NCBI RefSeq assembly: GCF_025642745.1
Contig: NZ_JANZKP010000001.1
Location: 124,001-188,000 of the forward strand
Direction of reading: 5' to 3'
Source of the DNA: Cellulomonas sp. RIT-PI-Y
Lineage (GTDB): Bacteria; Actinomycetota; Actinomycetes; Actinomycetales; Cellulomonadaceae
Length of the DNA: 64,000 bases
Positions 59,643-64,000 of the stretch are shown in pieces; the stretch's first letter is position 1; the number at the start of each line of letters is the position of its first letter. A model generated the notes under the pieces. That model did not search any database, had not been told where the DNA came from, and saw only the letters and a list, made by a program, of their open reading frames with translations. A program made the translations under genes and the position numbers.

Positions 59643-60227
59643 TCAGCCGAGCGTGAAGACCACCGGGTCGGTGCTCACGCCGTCCAGGGTGAGCACCGCC
59701 TGGTAGGTCCCGGCGCCCGGCGCGGGCAGCCCGGTGGAGCAGGCCTCGTCCGATCGGGTACGGTCCCACTGCGTCTGTCGCTGGTCGGCCTGCCCCGCAC
59801 CGAGCAGCAGCTGCAGCGCCTCACCCCCGCCGCAGTCGGTGCTGGCCCAGATCCGGTCGGTGCCGGAGGTGACCACGATCTGCCGCTGCGCGTCCCCGGC
59901 GTCCAGCAGGCACGGGGTGGTCCCGGAGTTGGTCATGGTCGCGGTGAACAGCGGCGCCGCGCCCTCCGGATAGGTCGTCGCGTCCGCGCTGAGCTGGATG
60001 GTCAGGTTCGCCGGGTCGCAGGCGACCGCCCCCGCGTCCGGTTCCTCGGTCTGCGTGCTCTCGCTCGGTGCCGGGTCCGCGGCGGGCTCGGCGGGACCAC
60101 CGCCGGTGAGGGCCCGCACGATCACGACCACCAGGACGACGACCACGACCAGTGCGAGCAGCACCACCGCTCGCCGTCGCCAGTAGACAGCCGCCGGTTC
60201 CGGCCCGGTCGGGCGCAGCACGCTCAT
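59643..60227 (-). CDS. Single-pass membrane protein with extracytoplasmic domain
   Basis: 194 aa, function unknown. A short cytoplasmic N terminus precedes a transmembrane helix at about 20-39 (VVLLALVVVVVLVVVIV). A Pro/Glu/Thr-rich linker with acidic residues follows, then a domain of about 125 residues with four Cys (ACDPAN, TPCLLD, DCGGG, EACSTG), beta-sandwich-like (ATMTNSGTTPC, GTYQAVLTLDG). GGAGGAG precedes the ATG at 60227. It diverges from mutY. Confidence 0.78.
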   Translation of the reverse strand: MSVLRPTGPEPAAVYWRRRAVVLLALVVVVVLVVVIVRALTGGGPAEPAADPAPSESTQTEEPDAGAVACDPANLTIQLSADATTYPEGAAPLFTATMTNSGTTPCLLDAGDAQRQIVVTSGTDRIWASTDCGGGEALQLLLGAGQADQRQTQWDRTRSDEACSTGLPAPGAGTYQAVLTLDGVSTDPVVFTLG

Positions 60228-60302
60228 GGTCGACTCCTCCCCGTCCGCCTGCCGAACACCGTAGCCAGCACGCCGGGCCGCGCCGGGTGCGGCACGCCGG
60301 AT

Positions 60303-61247
60303 GTGAGGATGTCCCCCGTGCCTGCCGCCGCCAGCCCCGACCTCGAGCCGGTCCCCGCCGAGGAGATCGCGGAGATCCGCGATCTCACCGTCGACTGGTT
60401 CGTCGGCCACGCCCGCGACCTGCCCTGGCGAGCGGAGGACCGCACCCCCTACGGCGTCCTGGTCAGCGAGGTCATGCTGCAGCAGACCCCGGTGGTCCGG
60501 GTGGAACCGGCCTGGCGCGCCTGGATGACCCGCTGGCCCACCCCCGCCGACCTGGCGGCGGCCGCCCCCGCGGACGTGCTGCGCGCCTGGGACCGGCTCG
60601 GCTACCCCCGCCGGGCGCTGCGCCTGCGCGACTGCGCCCGGGCCGTCGTCGAGCGGCACGGCGGCGAGCTGCCCACCGACGACACCGAGCTGCGCGCCCT
60701 GCCCGGGATCGGCGAGTACACCGCCGCCGCGGTCCGGGCCTTCGCCCACGGACTGCGTTCCACCGTGCTCGACACCAACGTCCGCCGGGTGCTGGCCCGG
60801 GTCGCCGAGGGGATCGCCTTGCCTGCGCCCGCCCTGACCGCCGCCGAGCGCCGCCTGGCCGGGGCCTTCGTGCCCGGCGACGACGCGGCGGCCGCACGCT
60901 GGGCGGCGGCCTCGATGGAGCTGGGCGCACTGGTGTGCACCGCCCGGTCACCGCGCTGTGAGGCCTGCCCGGTCCGCGGCCTGTGCGCCTGGCGTGCCGC
61001 CGGGTTCCCGGCCGACGCGCACGCCGGCCGCCGCCGGACCCAGGCCTGGGCGGGAACCGACCGTCAGGTGCGCGGCCGGATCATGGCGCTGCTCCGCGAG
61101 GCCCTGGAACCCGCACCGGCCTTCGCGATCGCGGCCGTGTGGTCGGACGACGTGCAGCGTGAGCGGTGCCTCGCGTCACTGCTCGCGGACGGCCTGGTGG
61201 AACAGGTGGGGTCGGACGAGGAGCCGGCGTACCGGTTGCCGAGCTGA
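60303..61247 (+). CDS. mutY: A/G-specific adenine DNA glycosylase
   Basis: 314 aa glycosylase removing adenine paired with 8-oxoguanine. The catalytic Glu is in SEVMLQQTPV, helix-hairpin-helix LPGIGEYTAAAV, Asp in VLDTNVRRVL, and the [4Fe-4S] cluster C-X6-C-X2-C-X5-C in the stretch from VCTA to GLCAW. The C-terminal NUDIX-like 8-oxoG domain of E. coli MutY is missing, as often in actinobacteria; a small winged-helix-like tail replaces it. The start could be GTG 60303 or ATG 60309; no ribosome site favours either clearly. Confidence 0.93.
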   Translation: MRMSPVPAAASPDLEPVPAEEIAEIRDLTVDWFVGHARDLPWRAEDRTPYGVLVSEVMLQQTPVVRVEPAWRAWMTRWPTPADLAAAAPADVLRAWDRLGYPRRALRLRDCARAVVERHGGELPTDDTELRALPGIGEYTAAAVRAFAHGLRSTVLDTNVRRVLARVAEGIALPAPALTAAERRLAGAFVPGDDAAAARWAAASMELGALVCTARSPRCEACPVRGLCAWRAAGFPADAHAGRRRTQAWAGTDRQVRGRIMALLREALEPAPAFAIAAVWSDDVQRERCLASLLADGLVEQVGSDEEPAYRLPS

Positions 61248-61255
61248 CACCCGGG

Positions 61256-61765
61256 TCAGCGGTGCGCGGCGAGCTCCAGCAGCACCACCCCCACGCCGAG
61301 CACCCCCTCGGCCCCCAGCACCACCAGTCGCTGGACCAGGGTCAGCCGCAGTCGGCGCGCGGCCGCCCAGCCGATGACCACCAGCGTCACGACCAGCGCG
61401 ATCGTCGAGGCCCGCAGCGCGGCACCCACCGACCAGATGCCCGCCGTCGCCATCGCGAGGTACAGCAGCGGGAGGACCACCGGGAGCAGCCCGCTGCGGG
61501 TCACCGACAGCATGTGCCGGAGCTCGTCCCGGTCCGGCAGCGCCTGATGCACCACCACGTGCGACACCAGATCCGCCACCAGGACGGCCAGCAGCGTCCC
61601 ACCCACCGTGATGGCCAGCGTCCTGGTCGCGGCGCCGGGGCTCTCCAGGTGATCGCGCAGGGCGATCACCACGGCGAGCGCCGCGAACGTGACGTAGACG
61701 CGCTCCTTCAGCCGTTCCGCCCGGCGCCCGACCTCCTCCGTGCTCGGCGCGGCGTCCGCCGTCAC
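61256..61765 (-). CDS. Small integral membrane protein
   Basis: 169 aa, family not recognised. About four to five membrane helices after a charged N terminus (EEVGRRAERLKERVYV). The HVVVHQALPDRDELRHMLS segment lies between helices 2 and 3. The GTG start overlaps the stop of the GNAT gene (GTGA), so the two are coupled. Converges on mutY with 8 bp between stops. Confidence 0.75.
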   Translation of the reverse strand: MTADAAPSTEEVGRRAERLKERVYVTFAALAVVIALRDHLESPGAATRTLAITVGGTLLAVLVADLVSHVVVHQALPDRDELRHMLSVTRSGLLPVVLPLLYLAMATAGIWSVGAALRASTIALVVTLVVIGWAAARRLRLTLVQRLVVLGAEGVLGVGVVLLELAAHR

Positions 61766-62289
61766 CCGCGGTCCAGCTCGACCAGCATCCGGGTGTTGCC
61801 CAGGGTGTTCGGCTTCACGCGCGCCAGGTCCAGGAACTCGGCCACGCCGTCGTCCTGCGAGCGCAGCAGCTCGGCGTACACCTGCTGGTCGACCGGGGTG
61901 CCGTCGATCGGCGACCAGCCGTGTCCCGCGAAGAAGTCGACCTCGAAGGTCAGGCAGAACAGCCGGCGCAGACCGAGGCCGCGCGCCCGCTCGGTCAGCG
62001 CGTCCAGCAGCAGATGGCCGACCCCGCGCTTGCGCCAGTCGCCGGCGACCGCGAGCGTGCGGATCTCGGCCAGGTCCTCCCACATGACGTGCAGCGCGCC
62101 GCAGCCGATCAGGGTGCCGTCCGGCGCCTCGGCCACCAGGAACTCCTGCACGGCCTCGTAGTAGCCGACCCACTCCTTGGCCAGCAGGATGCGCTCGTCC
62201 GCGTAGGGCTGGACCAGCGCGCCGATCCGTCGCACGTCCGCGGGCAGGGCGGGGCGGATCCGGATCGGGGTGTCATCGCGCGAGGTCAC
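61762..62289 (-). CDS. GNAT acetyltransferase, N-acetylglutamate synthase-like
   Basis: 175 aa GNAT-fold enzyme. The acetyl-CoA loop is RKRGVGHLLLDAL near 86-98. VDFFAGHGWSPIDGTPVDQQVYAELLRSQDDGVAEF resembles the short ArgA-type N-acetylglutamate synthases of actinobacteria (Rv2747-like), which start arginine synthesis. This specificity is inference from the C-terminal pattern. GTG start with leaderless -10 box. Confidence 0.82.
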   Translation of the reverse strand: MTSRDDTPIRIRPALPADVRRIGALVQPYADERILLAKEWVGYYEAVQEFLVAEAPDGTLIGCGALHVMWEDLAEIRTLAVAGDWRKRGVGHLLLDALTERARGLGLRRLFCLTFEVDFFAGHGWSPIDGTPVDQQVYAELLRSQDDGVAEFLDLARVKPNTLGNTRMLVELDRG

Positions 62290-62295
62290 GGACCC

Positions 62296-62301
62296 AACCT
62301 A
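62296..62301 (-). promoter_or_regulatory. Leaderless -10 box (TAGGTT) of the GNAT gene
   Basis: TAGGTT on the minus strand, 6 nt before the GTG at 62289. Confidence 0.45.
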
Positions 62302-62365
62302 CGACCGGCCGCGCCTCCCGCACGTCGCGCGTCCCGGACAGCGAGACTCCGGCGCCGCGCCGGGA

Positions 62366-63316
62366 TCAGACCAGGTCCAGCAGCCGGGCCGCGGTGCGCT
62401 CGTCGACGACCAGGTCCGTGACCGTCCCCGCACGCAGGGCCGCGAGCAGCGGCACCGCCTTGGTGTCCCCCGCGACCGCGCACAGCCGGCGCGGGATCCG
62501 CCGCAGCTGCTCGGGCGTCGGACCGGTGGCCCGGGCGTTCAACGGGACGTCCTGCCAGGAGCCGTCCGCACGCAGGAAGACGGTGCACACGTCCCCGACC
62601 ACGCCCTGGTCGTGCAGCAGGTCGACGTCACTGGAGTCCAGATACCCGGCCGAGTACACGTGCGAGGGCAGCGACCCGGTGACCGAGCCCACCGAGAACA
62701 GCGCGATGTCCGCCCGGGCCTGCTCGTCCAGCACCCGGCGGACCGACCGCTCCCGCCACATCGACTGCTTGCTCTCCGGGTAGTCGAAGAACGCCGGGAC
62801 CGGGAAGTGGTGCACCGCGGCCCCGTAGGCCGCGCCGAAGGACGCGATCAGGTCGCTGGCGTACTCGATGCCGGAGGTGCGGGTGTTCGCCGCCCCGTTG
62901 AGCTGCACCACCACCGACCCGCGGGTGGCCTTGGGCTGCAGCCGGCGGCTGATCGCGGCCAGCGTGGTGCCCCAGGCGACGCCCAGGATCATGTCCGAGT
63001 CGAACCAGCTGGACAGCAGCCGGGCCGCGGTCCTCGCGACCTGGTCGAGGCGTTCGATCTCCTCGGCGGTGTCCGGGACCGGCACCACGTAGGTCTCGAT
63101 GCCGAAGGCGGCGGAGATCGACCGTCCCAGACCGGGGCCGCGGGTGGTCGACGGCCGGAGCGTGATCTCGACCAGGCCGCTCTCCCGCGCCTGCTTGAGC
63201 AGTCGCGACACCGTGGAGCGCGAGGTGCCCAGGTGCCGGGCGATGACCTCCATCTTCACGTCCTGGAGGTAGTACATCGACGCCGCGCGCAGCACGTCCT
63301 GGTCCCGGTCGGCCAT
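62366..63316 (-). CDS. SorC/DeoR-type sugar-binding transcriptional regulator
   Basis: 316 aa. N-terminal HTH at about 10-50 (AASMYYLQDVKMEVIARHLGTSRSTVSRLLKQA region). The C-terminal SorC sugar-phosphate-binding domain has ILGVAWGTTL near 109 and FSVGSVTG. AAGGAGG precedes the ATG at 63316. Divergent from glpD with a palindrome between them, so it probably controls glycerol-3-phosphate metabolism and its own expression. Confidence 0.9.
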   Translation of the reverse strand: MADRDQDVLRAASMYYLQDVKMEVIARHLGTSRSTVSRLLKQARESGLVEITLRPSTTRGPGLGRSISAAFGIETYVVPVPDTAEEIERLDQVARTAARLLSSWFDSDMILGVAWGTTLAAISRRLQPKATRGSVVVQLNGAANTRTSGIEYASDLIASFGAAYGAAVHHFPVPAFFDYPESKQSMWRERSVRRVLDEQARADIALFSVGSVTGSLPSHVYSAGYLDSSDVDLLHDQGVVGDVCTVFLRADGSWQDVPLNARATGPTPEQLRRIPRRLCAVAGDTKAVPLLAALRAGTVTDLVVDERTAARLLDLV

Positions 63317-63333
63317 TCACCCTCCTTGGTGAC

Positions 63334-63347
63334 TGCACGTTCGTGCA
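63334..63347. promoter_or_regulatory. Operator candidate between the SorC-type regulator and glpD
   Basis: TGCACGTTCGTGCA, perfect 6-bp arms around TT, lies 17 nt upstream of the regulator start. It is the only strong palindrome in the 157-bp divergent region. Confidence 0.5.
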
Positions 63348-63473
63348 CAGCAGTTGCGCGTCTGTTCGCGGACCCTGACGATAGCCCCAGGCAGGACCGA
63401 AGTCCCAGCCGTGCGAGCAGCCGCGCACGACCGGGACGAGCGGCCGACGGCGACGCATCGGAGAGAGACACCC

Positions 63474-64000
63474 ATGAGGACGGCAGCACTGACCCCCCAG
63501 CTGCGCGAGGACGCCCTGGCGACCCTGCGTTCCACCTCGGAGGGGGGTCCCGAACTCGACGTGCTGGTGATCGGCGGCGGTGTCACCGGTGCCGGCATCG
63601 CGCTGGACGCGGTCACCCGTGGCCTGTCCACCGCGGTCATCGACGCGCAGGACTGGGCGTCGGGCACGTCGAGCCGCTCGAGCAAGCTGGTGCACGGTGG
63701 CCTGCGCTACCTGCAGATGCTCGACTTCCACCTGGTCCGCGAGGCGCTGACCGAGCGCGATCTGCTGATCAACACCCTGGCTCCGCACCTGGTGAAGCCG
63801 GTGTCCTTCCTCTACCCGCTGGAGCACCGGGTCTGGGAGCGTGCCTACGTCGGCGCCGGTGTCGCGCTGTACGACACCCTGGCGAGCGTGTCCGGCCGCG
63901 AGCGGGCGATGCCGATCCACCGGCACCTGACCCGCCAGGGCATGGAGAAGCTGTTCCCCGACCTGCGCCACGACGCCGCGGTCGGTGCGGTCCGGTACTG
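63474..64000 (+). CDS. glpD: Glycerol-3-phosphate dehydrogenase (partial)
   Basis: First 175 codons of an FAD-dependent, membrane-associated dehydrogenase that oxidises glycerol-3-phosphate to dihydroxyacetone phosphate and feeds electrons to quinone. FAD loop VLVIGGGVTGAGIALDAV at about 31-48, and the signature GTSSRSSKLVHGGLRYLQ shortly after. GGAGAGAG precedes the ATG. The gene continues past the right edge of the window. Confidence 0.95.
   Translation, partial: MRTAALTPQLREDALATLRSTSEGGPELDVLVIGGGVTGAGIALDAVTRGLSTAVIDAQDWASGTSSRSSKLVHGGLRYLQMLDFHLVREALTERDLLINTLAPHLVKPVSFLYPLEHRVWERAYVGAGVALYDTLASVSGRERAMPIHRHLTRQGMEKLFPDLRHDAAVGAVRY

Noticed and set aside
60303-61247. MutY as a truncated gene because it lacks the NUDIX-like domain
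   Set aside because: Short MutY proteins ending soon after the iron-sulfur cluster are usual in actinobacteria, and the frame is intact.

Overview
The window is high-GC actinobacterial chromosome (about three quarters G+C by hand count in typical genes). The DisA/RadA/MutY neighbourhood, Lon-like RadA, lysine-tailed topoisomerase I and very frequent leaderless-type starts all fit Actinomycetota. The carbohydrate-active genes (AA10, GH20, GH13, GH105, a rhamnose pathway) suggest a plant- or chitin-degrading member of the Micrococcales, Cellulomonas- or Promicromonospora-like. The taxonomic placement is inference.

Layout. 1-2353: nrdI, a chitin-type AA10 lytic polysaccharide monooxygenase and a stand-alone LigD polymerase domain. 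2535-4047: a small lower-GC cassette bounded by 44-bp direct repeats. The right repeat is the 3' end of a sulfurtransferase gene. The cassette carries a secreted beta-rich protein translationally coupled to a small lipoprotein, and has no recombinase. 5243-10807: a JetABC/MksFEB condensin operon of the Wadjet plasmid-defence type, with no JetD/MksG nuclease beside it. 10909-18819: two paralogous secreted alpha/beta hydrolases in inverted orientation. They flank an accessory segment with a DUF2510-PASTA-Ltp membrane protein, an M15 peptidase under a LexA-like box, a B-lectin/NlpC-P60 hydrolase, a truncated gene copy and tRNA-Thr(CGT). 18841-20636: holB and tmk. 20882-28404: an IclR regulator preceded by a 14-codon Arg-rich leader ORF, GH20 hexosaminidase, a D-amino-acid PLP enzyme, a Gfo/Idh/MocA oxidoreductase, glycerol dehydrogenase and GH13.

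28515-40073 is a coherent locus for rhamnogalacturonan-I disaccharides. It holds an MFS importer, GH105 unsaturated galacturonyl hydrolase, RhaM-RhaI-RhaB-RhaD for rhamnose, divergent lactaldehyde reductase FucO, KduI-KduD for the unsaturated uronate, an FAH-family enzyme and a LacI regulator. LacI-type palindromes resembling TGAAACGATTCA lie before the importer, rhaM, rhaI and fucO.

40114-52873: topA, a PAP2 phosphatase, a VOC protein, a two-component system, an aldo/keto reductase, a GtrB-GtrA fusion with a GT39 mannosyltransferase-like protein, and a low-complexity membrane protein. 52967-56096: a TetR-ABC exporter operon with a palindrome over its promoter. 56123-62289: radA and disA divergently transcribed, a quinone oxidoreductase, mutY, two membrane proteins and an N-acetylglutamate-synthase-like GNAT. 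62366-64000: a SorC-family regulator divergent from glpD, which runs off the right end.

A recurring sequence-level feature is a TAnnnT hexamer 6-8 nt before the start codon of at least 16 ORFs. This is the arrangement expected for leaderless mRNAs. Genes inside operons instead carry GGAGG-like sites or 4-nt stop/start overlaps.
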